From NCBI RefSeq assembly GCF_040225985.1, contig NZ_JBBPEU010000003.1, positions 226,604 to 290,603 on the forward strand: a DNA stretch of 64,000 nt, written 5' to 3'. Positions within the stretch are counted from its first letter, which is position 1; the number at the start of each line of letters is the position of its first letter. The translations under genes and the position numbers were made by a program. Of this stretch, positions 25,176 to 33,942 are shown piece after piece. This DNA is from Shimia sp040225985 (GTDB lineage Bacteria > Pseudomonadota > Alphaproteobacteria > Rhodobacterales > Rhodobacteraceae). The notes under the pieces are model-generated. The model was not told the origin of the DNA and made no database searches. It worked only from the letters and a program-made list of their open reading frames with translations.

Positions 25176-25903
25176 CCCAGTCTCTCCCGTGCCAAGAGCG
25201 CCTTGGTGCGCCGCTTTTGAATTTCCGTTCGGGTGCGCAGGAAAACCAGCGCAATGAACAGGAACACGAACCCCGCAATCGAGATATAAAGCGGCGTCGA
25301 GAACACGTCAGCGATGTTCTCTTCCTTGTCCAGCGACAGCGTCGCGCCCTGGTGCAGGCCCTGGTTCCAGAAGTTCACGGCATAGCGGCTGAGCACGGCA
25401 AAGACCGACCCGACGATACACAGGACCGAGGTCAGATCGGCCGCCGTGTCGGGATTGTCTATCGCTTCCCAGAGGGCGATATAGCCGAGATAGAACAGGA
25501 ACAGGATCAGGAACGATGTCAGGCGCGGATCCCAGGCCCACCATGTGCCCCACATCGGCTGGCCCCAGATAGCGCCAGTGGCCAGCGCAATGAGCGTCAT
25601 GATCACACCAATCGGTGCCGCCGCCTTGGCCGCAAGCGCCGAGACATGGTGTCGCCGGATCAACCAGATCAGCGAGGTCACCAGCATCATGAACCAGACA
25701 TTGATCGCCATCAGCGCCGATGGCACGTGCAGGTAGATGATCTTGACCGTCGATCCCTGGCGGAAATCATCAGGGGTAAAGAAGAACCCCCAGACAAGCC
25801 CCACCACCAGTGTCATAACCGCAAGGATCGACACCCAAGGCAGCACGATTTCAGACGTCCGGATGAATTTCACCGGATTCGCGTATTCCCAGATAGAGCC
25901 CAT
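25172..25903 (-). CDS. ccmC: Heme exporter protein CcmC
   Basis: 243 residues, six membrane segments. The tryptophan-rich heme handling motif is seen as WGTWWAWDPRLTS, with flanking histidines in YLHVPSA and NQGLHQGAT. It places heme on CcmE in the periplasm. The start at 25903 is followed by MGSIWEYANPVKF. A 110-nt gap separates it from ccmB, without an evident terminator. Confidence 0.97.
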   Translation of the reverse strand: MGSIWEYANPVKFIRTSEIVLPWVSILAVMTLVVGLVWGFFFTPDDFRQGSTVKIIYLHVPSALMAINVWFMMLVTSLIWLIRRHHVSALAAKAAAPIGVIMTLIALATGAIWGQPMWGTWWAWDPRLTSFLILFLFYLGYIALWEAIDNPDTAADLTSVLCIVGSVFAVLSRYAVNFWNQGLHQGATLSLDKEENIADVFSTPLYISIAGFVFLFIALVFLRTRTEIQKRRTKALLARERLG

Positions 25904-26013
25904 GTCTCTTCCCTATATGCCTCTTTCGGCTTTTGCACCTCACATGCCAGTGAGGCGCCATGTCGTTTAGGTGATCCGGGGCACGCCCGAGTCACATGTC
26001 TTAACCCGCATAT

Positions 26014-26670
26014 TTAGCGCAGGTTTACCCGTAAAACCAAGGCGCTCGCAAAGGGCAAAAGCGCAATCGTGCCGGCGGTGATCCCGGCCAGCATCAGCAG
26101 CGGCGTGCTGACCGCCAGCCCCTCGGCCCCGCGGCGCGCCACCTCGGCGCCAAAGATCAGCGTCGGCACGTAAAGCGGCAGCACCAGCAGCGACAACAGC
26201 AGCCCGCCCCGTTTCAGCCCCACGGTCAGTGCGGCCCCGAAGGTGCCGATCACCGATAGCGCGGGCGTGCCCAGCAACAGCGACAGGATCAGCCATGTAT
26301 AACCCGCTTCGGGCAGGCCCAGCAGCAAGGCGAACAAAGGGGCTGCCAGACACAGCGGCAGGCCGGTCGTGATCCAGTGCGCCAGCGCCTTGACGGTCAC
26401 CACGCCCTCCATCGGCAGGGGCGAAGTGGCGATCAGGTCCAGCGAGCCATCCTCCCAGTCCAGCGCGAAAATCCGGTCCAGAGACAAGAGACAGGCCAGC
26501 AAGGCCCCAAGCCACAGGATCCCCGGTGCAATCTTGGACAAAAGTCCGCTTTCGGGGCCGACCCCGAAGGGCACCAGCACCGTCACGATCAGGAAAAACG
26601 CAAGGCCCAGACCAAAGCCGCCGCCTGCCCGCATGGCCAGTTTCAAGTCACGCACCAGAAGCGCAATCAT
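26014..26670 (-). CDS. ccmB: Heme exporter protein CcmB
   Basis: 218 residues beginning MIALLVRDLKLAMRAGGG with six membrane segments, including FGVGPESGLLSKIAPGILWL and DRIFALDWEDGSLDL, both typical of CcmB. It is the membrane part of the CcmAB ABC complex that drives release of holo-CcmE. Its start overlaps the ccmA stop by 4 nt. Confidence 0.96.
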   Translation of the reverse strand: MIALLVRDLKLAMRAGGGFGLGLAFFLIVTVLVPFGVGPESGLLSKIAPGILWLGALLACLLSLDRIFALDWEDGSLDLIATSPLPMEGVVTVKALAHWITTGLPLCLAAPLFALLLGLPEAGYTWLILSLLLGTPALSVIGTFGAALTVGLKRGGLLLSLLVLPLYVPTLIFGAEVARRGAEGLAVSTPLLMLAGITAGTIALLPFASALVLRVNLR

Positions 26671-27296
26671 AAGAAACCCTCGTCGAAACTGCTGTTGAAG
26701 GCGTCATGGCTGGTTTCGGGCTTGGCGCGATAGGGGCCGACATCAAACACCTCGGCATCCAGACCAAGGTCGATATGGGTCGCGATCAGTGCCGATCCAC
26801 CCGCCGCCAGATGCGTGCGGACCGCGTTGGCGAACATCTCTACCGAGGCCACATCCAGCGACACTGTCGGTTCATCCAGGATCCAGATCGGTCGCCCCGT
26901 CACCAACAACCGCGCAAGCCCCAGGCGGCGTTTCTGCCCCGCGGACAGCGCCGCGGCGGGCCGGTCTACCAGCGCCCCGAGGTCGAACCCCTCCAACGCC
27001 TGCGAGATCCCTTTGGTACCAAAGATATCGGCCCAGAAATGCAGGTTTTCGGACACGCTGAGCATACCTTTCAACCCGTCGCTATGGGCGGCATAAGCAA
27101 TGTTTTCGGGGTCACAATCCACGCACCCCGCCACCGGCGGCTGCAATCCGGCCACCGTGCGCAACAACGTGGTTTTACCGACCCCGTTCGGCCCGCGCAG
27201 CACCAGCGCCTTGCCCGGCGCCAGCGAGAAATTCACCCCTTCGAGCACAGGGATTCCCCCGCGCGCAATGGTCAGGTCTGTCACGCTTAAAGTCAT
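26667..27296 (-). CDS. ccmA: Heme exporter ATP-binding protein CcmA
   Basis: 209 residues with Walker A LRGPNGVGKTTLLRT, the signature LSAGQKRRLGLARLL, Walker B IWILDEPTVSLD and the switch histidine in LIATHIDLG. It powers CcmB in cytochrome c maturation. First gene of ccmABCDG; the 188 nt upstream contains a repeat (27404-27482) and must hold the promoter unless the transcript comes through from secDF. Confidence 0.97.
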   Translation of the reverse strand: MTLSVTDLTIARGGIPVLEGVNFSLAPGKALVLRGPNGVGKTTLLRTVAGLQPPVAGCVDCDPENIAYAAHSDGLKGMLSVSENLHFWADIFGTKGISQALEGFDLGALVDRPAAALSAGQKRRLGLARLLVTGRPIWILDEPTVSLDVASVEMFANAVRTHLAAGGSALIATHIDLGLDAEVFDVGPYRAKPETSHDAFNSSFDEGFL

Positions 27297-27403
27297 GAAA
27301 GTGGCTTAGCTCATAAGCGGTTTCGAAAAAAGCGGAATTCCCGCTTCCGCCCTCTATTCCCGAAAGGCCGGACAGAGACCTTGAGATGGATCAATCCCAT
27401 GAT

Positions 27404-27482
27404 CTTCACCTTTCCCAAAATACTCCGGGGTGAATTGGCCCCGCAGGGGCCAAGAGGGGCAGCGCCCCTGCCTGTCCCGCCC
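27404..27482 (-). repeat. GC-rich palindromic repeat copy 2
   Basis: Minus strand: CAGGGGCGCTGCCCCT, then GGCCCCTGCGGGGCC, then CACCCCGGAGTATTTTGGG and AAAGGTGAAG. It starts 3 nt after the stop of the Mth938-like gene. The order of parts matches the copy in nnr at 6592-6658. Confidence 0.8.
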
Positions 27483-27484
27483 GG

Positions 27485-27838
27485 TCACACGGGCAGCAGC
27501 ACCGCCGCCATGCGCCGCCCTTCCGAAGCCAGCACGTTATAGGTGCGGCAGGCCGTGGGGCTTGCCATGAGTTCAACCCCGATCCCGGCCTCTTCCAGCA
27601 TGGCGCGAAACCCTGACGGCACGTGCTGCATCTTTTCCCCCGTTCCCATCAGCACGAAATCAATCTCGTCTTTCAGGGCAAGAATGCTGTCGGTGTCATC
27701 ATAGCCCGCCCAACCCTGCGCACCCTTTGCGTGGATGATGGCGGCGCCCTCGATCACCTCGCCCCCGATCCGGAAAAACCCCGGCCCGTAGCCCTCGATC
27801 GGGATGGCCCCTTCATAGACAACTTCGCTCAGCTTCAT
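27485..27838 (-). CDS. Mth938-like (DUF498) domain protein
   Basis: 117 residues with the Mth938 pattern: IEGYGPGFFRIGGEVIEGAA, ALKDEIDFVLMGTGEKMQHV, ELMASPTACRTYNVLASEGR and VAAVLLPV-like end. Relatives include mitochondrial NDUFAF3, which helps assemble complex I; a bacterial role is unproven. It lies 10 nt after tauE and in line with secDF, an arrangement I recall from other Rhodobacterales. Confidence 0.88.
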   Translation of the reverse strand: MKLSEVVYEGAIPIEGYGPGFFRIGGEVIEGAAIIHAKGAQGWAGYDDTDSILALKDEIDFVLMGTGEKMQHVPSGFRAMLEEAGIGVELMASPTACRTYNVLASEGRRMAAVLLPV

Positions 27839-27848
27839 TTCTATCCCC

Positions 27849-28601
27849 CTAGGTCAGGATCGGCAGGCCAGAGATGGCCGAGGCCGCGATAATGATGTAG
27901 GCCACGGCGCGGTAGAGTCGTTCGCGCGCCGGGTCAAAGATAACGCCTCCCAGCCAATTGCCCAAGACCGCCGGCACTGCCAGCAACAGGCCCAGCACAA
28001 AGGGCAGCGCCGCCAGTTGCGCCGTGATGGCCAGAACCGCGATCAGCAACAGGTCATAGCCGAACAGATAGACATTGGTATTGGCGCGGATCACGGCGGG
28101 GCCGTGCGGGCTGGCCATGTAGAAAAGGATCACCGGTGGCCCGGGCAGCCCGGCAACACCGCCAAGAAACCCCGCCCCGCCCCCGATCCCGTAAACCATC
28201 GGCGCCGTGACAGTCCCGCGATAGCGCAGCCCTGCGATCAAAACCACCAGCATCCCAAGCGCAATCCCCGAGATGACATAGCGGATGATATCGGGATTGA
28301 CGCTGACAATCACCAAAAGCCCGATCGGCAGCGCGATCACCGTGCCGATGAACAGGCGCATCAAGTCACGTTTATGGGCAATCCGGACTGTCCCCGGCAG
28401 GTTGGGCAGCGGCCCGAAGATATCCATTGCCGCCACGGTCAGGATGGCCCAGACCGGCGGCATGAACTGTGCCGCCACCGGCAAATAGACAAGCGCGGTT
28501 CCGAACCCTGCGAAACCGCGCACCATGCCGGCCACAAAGGCCGCCAGTCCGATCCAGATCAACCCTTCAAAGGCAAGCGCCTCTGAAAGGAGATCAGGCA
28601 T
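27849..28601 (-). CDS. TauE/SafE-family permease
   Basis: About 250 residues from ATG 28601, overlapping the secF stop by 8 nt; a GTG at 28625 is possible but lies deeper inside secF. Eight or so membrane segments, with the family pieces AGMVRGFAGFGTALVYLPVA and GGGAGFLGGVAGLPGPPVILFYM. The family exports sulfite, sulfoacetate or other anions; the substrate here is unknown. Confidence 0.87.
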   Translation of the reverse strand: MPDLLSEALAFEGLIWIGLAAFVAGMVRGFAGFGTALVYLPVAAQFMPPVWAILTVAAMDIFGPLPNLPGTVRIAHKRDLMRLFIGTVIALPIGLLVIVSVNPDIIRYVISGIALGMLVVLIAGLRYRGTVTAPMVYGIGGGAGFLGGVAGLPGPPVILFYMASPHGPAVIRANTNVYLFGYDLLLIAVLAITAQLAALPFVLGLLLAVPAVLGNWLGGVIFDPARERLYRAVAYIIIAASAISGLPILT

Positions 28602-29562
28602 CAATGTTGGCGAACTGGTTGCCACCGGTGTTCGACGGCTTGGACCAGTCGCGCTTGACCCCCAGTTTCAGAAGAACCGCAGAGGCCACGAAGATCGACG
28701 AATAGGTGCCGACGATCACGCCCCAGATCATCGCGAAGACAAAACCGCGGATCACATCGCCGCCCAGCACGAACAGCGAAATCAGCGCAAGCAGGGTCGT
28801 CACCGAGGTCATCACCGTCCGGCTCAGGGTTTCGTTGATCGACAGGTTCAGAACCTCTTTCAATTCGAGCTTTTTGTATTTGCGCAGGTTTTCCCGCACG
28901 CGGTCGAACACGACCACGGTGTCGTTCAGCGAGTAACCGACGATGGTCAGAAGGGCCGCGATAATGGCGAGGTCGAACCGGATTTGCAGTTCGGAGAACA
29001 CACCAATGGTCAGGATCACGTCATGTACCAGCGCCGCCACGGCGCCCACGGCGAACTGCCATTCAAAGCGCAGCCAGATATAGACCAGAACCGCCGCAAT
29101 CGCGAGCAGGACAGCGATCACGGCCGTCTGAATCAACTCGCCCGAGACTTTCGGGCCGACCGACTCCACCGAGACAAAGGAAATGTCCGGCGCCACGGCC
29201 TGAAGCGCGATCTCGACCTCTTTGATCACCGAAGAGGTGACGGCCTCTTGCCCGTCCTGCGCCTGGATGCGGATCATGGTGACGTTCTGATCCTCGTCGA
29301 AATTGGGATCGAACACCTCGGCGATGGTGACATCGCCCAGATCCAGCGGCGCAATCGCTTCGCGATACTCGGACACCACCACAGGCTGCGCGCTTTCGGT
29401 GCGGATCGTGGTCCCGCCGCGGAAGTCGATGCCGAAGTTCAGGCCCTGAATGAAGAAGCTCACCATGGCCAGCACCATCAGCGCCCCCGAAATCCCCAGC
29501 CAGAGCGCCGGACGGCTGAAGAAATCCCACTTGGTGTCCTTGGGAACAAGTCTCAGACGCAT
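28594..29562 (-). CDS. secF: Protein translocase subunit SecF
   Basis: 322 residues with GINFGIDFRGGT-like DFRGG motif (LNFGIDFRGGTTIR), a periplasmic P1 domain, and the RND-like membrane part with YSLNDTVVVFDRVRENLRKY, NETLSRTVMTS and LFVLGGDVIRGF. With SecD it uses the proton gradient to help pull preproteins across. It begins 3 nt after the secD stop. Confidence 0.97.
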   Translation of the reverse strand: MRLRLVPKDTKWDFFSRPALWLGISGALMVLAMVSFFIQGLNFGIDFRGGTTIRTESAQPVVVSEYREAIAPLDLGDVTIAEVFDPNFDEDQNVTMIRIQAQDGQEAVTSSVIKEVEIALQAVAPDISFVSVESVGPKVSGELIQTAVIAVLLAIAAVLVYIWLRFEWQFAVGAVAALVHDVILTIGVFSELQIRFDLAIIAALLTIVGYSLNDTVVVFDRVRENLRKYKKLELKEVLNLSINETLSRTVMTSVTTLLALISLFVLGGDVIRGFVFAMIWGVIVGTYSSIFVASAVLLKLGVKRDWSKPSNTGGNQFANIDA

Positions 29563-29565
29563 GGC

Positions 29566-31248
29566 TTATACCTCGATTGTCTTGGGACGGCGGCGTTCGA
29601 ACCAGATCACCACCATCAGGCGGGTGACAAAGATCGCGGTGAACACGGATGTCATGATGCCCAGACCCAGCGTGATGGCAAAGCCGCGCACGGGGCCGGA
29701 CCCGACCGCGAACAGGATCGCGGCGGTGATGAAAGTGGTGATGTTGGCGTCCAGAATGGCGCTCAGCGCCTTTTCATAGCCAAGGTCGATGGCACGGGCC
29801 GGACCTTTTGAGGATTTAATCTCCTCTCGGATCCGCTCGAACACCAGAACATTGGCGTCCACGGCCATCCCGATGGTCAGAACGATGCCCGCGATCCCCG
29901 GCAGGGTCAGCGTGGCTCCGATCAGCGACAACAGGCCAAAGATCAGGCCGACGTTGATGATCAGCGCGATATTGGCAAACAGGCCAAAGGTGCCATAGCT
30001 GAGGAACATGAAGACCAGCACGGCGACAAAAGCCACGATACAGGCGATCTTGCCCGCCTCGATGCTGTCCTGTCCCAGTTCCGGACCGATGGTCCGTTCT
30101 TCGAGGAATTCCAACCCTGCAGGCAGAGCCCCTGCCCGCAACAATACGGCCAGATTTGTGCTTTCCTCGACGGTGAAGCGGCCCGTGATAATGCCGGAGC
30201 CACCCGGGATGTGCGACTGGATCACTGGCGCCGAGACAACCTCGCCATCCAGAACGATGGCAAAGGGCGAGCCGATGTTCTCGGCCGTGTAGTCGCCAAA
30301 TTTGCGCGCGCCGGTGGGGTTGAACCGGAACGACACCGCAGGGCGGTTGTTCTGGTCAAATGACGGCTGTGCATCCACCAATTCCTCGCCGGTCACAACC
30401 GGGGCGGATTCAAGCGTGTAATAGATGTCGTCGCCGGTGTCCGGCGTGTCGGCGTTTTCAAGCGCCGGGGCAATGAAATTGCCCACGCCGGGATTGGCGT
30501 CGGGGTTGGTACCGCGCCCGATCACCGGATGGAAGGTCAGTTGCGCTGTGGTCCCGATGATCTCTTTCAGCTCTGCAGCCGATCCGATGCCCGGCACTTG
30601 GATCAGAATGCGGTCGGCACCCTGCCGCTGGATTGTCGGTTCGCGCGTGCCAACCTCGTCAATCCGGCGACGGATGATTTCCAGCGATTGCTGTACCGTG
30701 CGTTCATCCGTGGCCAGCTTCTCGGCCTCGGAGAGGGTAATCACGACCTCGTCGCCCTCGGTATCCACCTCGATATCCGACGCCCCCGCCCCGGTCAGCG
30801 AAACAACCGGACGGGCCAGACCGCGCACCAGTTCTGCCGCGCGGCTGATGTTTTCGGGTTGCGAGACCTTGATACGCAGTTCGTCCACGTCCGAAGGTTG
30901 CAGGCGGATCGTGCCGATCGTGCCGCGTTCCTCGCGCAGCAGATCACGCACCTCGGGCCACATCGACTTGATGCGCGCCTCGTAGACATCCGAAACCTGA
31001 ACCTCGGCCAAAAGGTGCGCACCACCGCGCAGGTCCAGCCCGAGATTGACCAGGGACGACGGCAGAAAATCGGGCCACATCGCGGCCTGCTCTTCCAGAC
31101 CGTTCCCGGCATAGCCCAGTTCCAGCGCGGCCGTCGCGTCATTATGCGCCTCGACCCTTTCGTAAAAGGCGTTCGGCATGGCCATCAAAAGCCCGAACGC
31201 ACAAACGGCCCAGATCAGGACCCGTTTCCAGAGGTCGATTTGCAGCAT
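29566..31248 (-). CDS. secD: Protein translocase subunit SecD
   Basis: 560 residues with NLGLDLRGGAHLLAEV, the P1 region with RRRIDEVGTREPTIQRQGADRI, FAIVLDGEVVSAPVI, and the membrane motifs TLPGIAGIVLTIGMAVDANVLVFERIREE (here positions about 445-475) and DANITTFITAAILF. The aspartates in D(R)GG and GMAVDANV are those used for proton-driven movement. Acts with SecF and YajC, 33 nt after yajC. Confidence 0.97.
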   Translation of the reverse strand: MLQIDLWKRVLIWAVCAFGLLMAMPNAFYERVEAHNDATAALELGYAGNGLEEQAAMWPDFLPSSLVNLGLDLRGGAHLLAEVQVSDVYEARIKSMWPEVRDLLREERGTIGTIRLQPSDVDELRIKVSQPENISRAAELVRGLARPVVSLTGAGASDIEVDTEGDEVVITLSEAEKLATDERTVQQSLEIIRRRIDEVGTREPTIQRQGADRILIQVPGIGSAAELKEIIGTTAQLTFHPVIGRGTNPDANPGVGNFIAPALENADTPDTGDDIYYTLESAPVVTGEELVDAQPSFDQNNRPAVSFRFNPTGARKFGDYTAENIGSPFAIVLDGEVVSAPVIQSHIPGGSGIITGRFTVEESTNLAVLLRAGALPAGLEFLEERTIGPELGQDSIEAGKIACIVAFVAVLVFMFLSYGTFGLFANIALIINVGLIFGLLSLIGATLTLPGIAGIVLTIGMAVDANVLVFERIREEIKSSKGPARAIDLGYEKALSAILDANITTFITAAILFAVGSGPVRGFAITLGLGIMTSVFTAIFVTRLMVVIWFERRRPKTIEV

Positions 31249-31281
31249 GATTGCAGCCCTGTTTTTGATTTTGCCTGCGGC

Positions 31282-31572
31282 TTACTCGGCTTTGGCCGGT
31301 TCGGTCTTGCTCAGAACCTGGGCAATAGTCGCCTTGACCACGCGCACCTTGACGCCCTCTGCGATCTCGACTTCGATCTCGCCGTCTTCCAGAACCTTCG
31401 ACACCTTGCCGATCACACCACCCTGGGTCACGACCTTGTCCCCGCGGCGCAGCGACTCGACCATGGCCTGATGTTCCTTCATCTTTTTCTGTTGTGGGCG
31501 GATCAGAAGGAAATACATGATCGCGAAGATCAGGATAAGGGGCAGAAACTGGCCGATTGCACTTGCGTCCAT
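31282..31572 (-). CDS. yajC: Preprotein translocase subunit YajC
   Basis: 96 residues from ATG 31572 with AAAGGA upstream; the longer frame to 31677 lacks a site. One membrane helix in FLPLILIFAIMYFLLIRP, then QQKKMKEHQAMVESLRRGDKV and TQGGVIGKVSKV, the YajC core. It is the first gene of the yajC-secD-secF unit and divergent from the protease gene. Confidence 0.96.
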   Translation of the reverse strand: MDASAIGQFLPLILIFAIMYFLLIRPQQKKMKEHQAMVESLRRGDKVVTQGGVIGKVSKVLEDGEIEVEIAEGVKVRVVKATIAQVLSKTEPAKAE

Positions 31573-31766
31573 TGGGGGTATCCTTTGTTGAGTGGTGCGG
31601 AACGCAGGCGCGCCCCGAAGATTTTGCAGGAACCTATGTGGCCCCGCCCTGTTATGCAAGGCGGGAAACGCCCTCACTTCGGGGCAAATTGCCCTGCCGA
31701 CAGGGCTGGACCGGCCCGATTTTCGACAGGCTTGAGATCAGCGTCCCAAATGGGCAGTCTGATACC

Positions 31767-32420
31767 ATGATCCGCCCCCTGATCCTGTCGCTTTTCTGGG
31801 CCTCTGCCAGCCTCGCGCAATCCCTTGTGCCCCTTCCCGCCGAGGATCACGCGCAATGGCAGGCGATTGGACGGATCAACGTGGCCGGCTACAAGGCGCG
31901 CAGCATGTGTTCGGGCACCCTGATTGCGCCGGACAAAGTGCTGACCGCGGCCCATTGCGTGTTGCGTCCCGATGGCAGGGCCTTTGCGCTCGCGGATATC
32001 ACCTTTGTGGCAGGCTGGCTGCGCGGCAATTACAGCGCCGCCGCCAAGCCAGTGCAACTGGACCTGCCGCCCAAGGCTTACGGGCCGCGCGGCATCGTGG
32101 TGGCCCATGACCTCGCGGTTTTGACGCTGGACGCCGTGCTCGACCTTGCGCCGCTGCCGGTCGGGGCAGACGCGGCGGTACGCAGGGTCACGCTTTCGGG
32201 CTACACCCGCGAACGCCCGCATATGCTGAGCATCGCAAAAGACTGCCCTGCGCACAAAAACGGCGCGGTACTCTGGATCGGGTGCCCCGTCACGCGTGGC
32301 GCCTCGGGTGGACCGGTTCTGGTGAATACACAGGCGGGCTGGCGGGTGGTCGGCGTGATCTCGGCCACCAACGGCACCGCGACCCTAGCCGCTCCGATCA
32401 CAGATTTCATCGCAGAGTAA
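31767..32420 (+). CDS. Secreted trypsin-like serine protease
   Basis: 217 residues from ATG 31767, which gives signal peptide MIRPLILSLFWASASLAQS. The chymotrypsin-fold triad is visible: His in VLTAAHCVL, Asp in VAHDLAVLTLD, Ser in TRGASGGPVLV. Cysteines in RSMCSGTLI/AAHC and KDCPA/IGCPVT could form two disulfides. It probably cleaves proteins in the periplasm or outside; the substrate is unknown. Frame upstream to 31557 has no signal peptide and is rejected as start. Confidence 0.92.
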   Translation: MIRPLILSLFWASASLAQSLVPLPAEDHAQWQAIGRINVAGYKARSMCSGTLIAPDKVLTAAHCVLRPDGRAFALADITFVAGWLRGNYSAAAKPVQLDLPPKAYGPRGIVVAHDLAVLTLDAVLDLAPLPVGADAAVRRVTLSGYTRERPHMLSIAKDCPAHKNGAVLWIGCPVTRGASGGPVLVNTQAGWRVVGVISATNGTATLAAPITDFIAE

Positions 32421-32501
32421 GGACTACCCTGTTCCAGCCCGTCAATCTGGTGCATAAGGCGCGCGTCGCACAACCGATTCACCCATCCAAGGACAAGACC
32501 C

Positions 32502-33794
32502 ATGCATGACATCCGTGCCATCCGCGAAAATCCGGCCGCCTTCGATGCCGCCCTCGCCCGTCGTGGAGCCGAGCCGATGTCATCCTCCATCCTTGCCCTT
32601 GACGCCGAGCGCCGTGCCAAGATCCAGGCCGCCGAGGCCGCGCAGGCCGACCAGAAGAAAGCCGCCAAAGACGTCGGAGCAGCCAAGGCCAGCGGCGATG
32701 AAGCCGAATTCGAACGCCTGCGCGCACTGGTTGGTGAAAAGAAATCCGAAGTCGCCGCCATGCAGGCCGAGGCCAAGGCCCTTGACCAGCAGTTGACCGA
32801 CCTTTTGATGGGCATCCCCAATCTGCCCTTCGAAGACACGCCCGAAGGCGAGGATGAAGACGACAATGTCGAAATCCATCGCTGGGGTACGCCCGCGGAG
32901 TTCTCGTTTGCCCCCAAGGAACATTACGAGCTCGCCGGCGTCGTGCCCGGCATGGACTTTGAAACCGCGGCCAAGCTTTCCGGTTCGCGCTTCGTCGTGT
33001 TATCGGGTGCCGTGGCCCGCATCCACCGCGCGCTGGCGCAGTTCATGATCAACACGCATGTCGACGAAAACGGCCTGACCGAGGCTTGGACGCCGGTTCT
33101 GGTCAAGCCAGAGATGATGTACGGCACGGGTCAACTGCCCAAGTTCGGCGAAGATTCCTATGAGACCACAAATGGCTGGTGGCTGGTGCCCACCGCCGAG
33201 GTCACGCTGACCAATATTGTGAACGGCCTGACCGTCGAGGAAAGCTACCTGCCGCGCCGCTATGTGGCCCACACCCAATGTTTCCGCTCCGAGGCAGGCA
33301 GCGCCGGGCGCGACACCTCGGGTATGCTGCGCCAGCACCAGTTCGAAAAGGTCGAGATGGTCTCGGTCACAAAACCCGAGGACAGCCGCGCCGAACTGGA
33401 CCGGATGACCGGCTGCGCCCAGGGTATTCTCGAACGTCTGGGCCTGCCCTATCGCACCGTGGTGCTCTGCACGGGTGATATGGGCTTTGGCGCACAGCGC
33501 ACCCACGATATCGAGGTCTGGCTGCCGGGCCAGAACACCTACCGCGAGATCAGCTCGGTCTCGGTCTGTGGCGACTTCCAGGCGCGGCGCATGAATGCCC
33601 GATTCAAACCCGCAGGCGGCGGCAAGCCGGAATTCCTGCACACGCTGAACGGCTCGGGCCTTGCGGTCGGGCGCTGCCTGATCGCGGTTCTGGAAAACGG
33701 CCAACAGGAAGACGGCTCGGTGGTCCTGCCCGAGGTGCTGCATCCCTATCTGGGCGGCAAAACCACGCTGACCGCAGACGGCGTGCTGGCCTGA
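32502..33794 (+). CDS. serS: Seryl-tRNA synthetase
   Basis: 430 residues: N-terminal antiparallel coiled coil (residues about 25-110, rich in Ala, Lys, Glu), then the class II core with motif 2 TQCFRSEAGSAGRDTSGMLR and motif 3 LNGSGLAVGRCLIAVLENGQ. Further typical parts are LVPTAEVTLTN and DIEVWLPGQNTYREISSVS. It charges tRNA-Ser. 81 nt after the protease gene; a terminator follows. Confidence 0.98.
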   Translation: MHDIRAIRENPAAFDAALARRGAEPMSSSILALDAERRAKIQAAEAAQADQKKAAKDVGAAKASGDEAEFERLRALVGEKKSEVAAMQAEAKALDQQLTDLLMGIPNLPFEDTPEGEDEDDNVEIHRWGTPAEFSFAPKEHYELAGVVPGMDFETAAKLSGSRFVVLSGAVARIHRALAQFMINTHVDENGLTEAWTPVLVKPEMMYGTGQLPKFGEDSYETTNGWWLVPTAEVTLTNIVNGLTVEESYLPRRYVAHTQCFRSEAGSAGRDTSGMLRQHQFEKVEMVSVTKPEDSRAELDRMTGCAQGILERLGLPYRTVVLCTGDMGFGAQRTHDIEVWLPGQNTYREISSVSVCGDFQARRMNARFKPAGGGKPEFLHTLNGSGLAVGRCLIAVLENGQQEDGSVVLPEVLHPYLGGKTTLTADGVLA

Positions 33795-33817
33795 CCCAAC
33801 CGGCGCCGTGTTCTGAG

Positions 33818-33845
33818 AAGCCCCGCATTTGCGGGGCTTTTTGTT
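33818..33845 (+). terminator. Rho-independent terminator of serS
   Basis: AAGCCCCGC, loop ATTT, GCGGGGCTT, then TTTTGTTT. It begins 24 nt after the serS stop. Confidence 0.93.
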
Positions 33846-33887
33846 TATGAGGATTTTTCAAAATAGAAGATCAATGCGCGGCTTTTT

Positions 33888-33942
33888 CTTGGGCAAAATA
33901 CCTCGGGGGTGAGGCCGCAGGCCGAGGGGGCAGCGCCCCCTA
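33888..33942 (-). repeat. GC-rich palindromic repeat copy 3 (diverged)
   Basis: Minus strand: GGGGGCGCTGCCCCC, then GGCCTGCGGCC, then CACCCCCGAGGTATTTTGCC. It has the same order as copies 1 and 2 but GAGGTATTTT in place of GAGTATTTT. Its left boundary provides the stop codon region of the desaturase gene. Confidence 0.7.
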
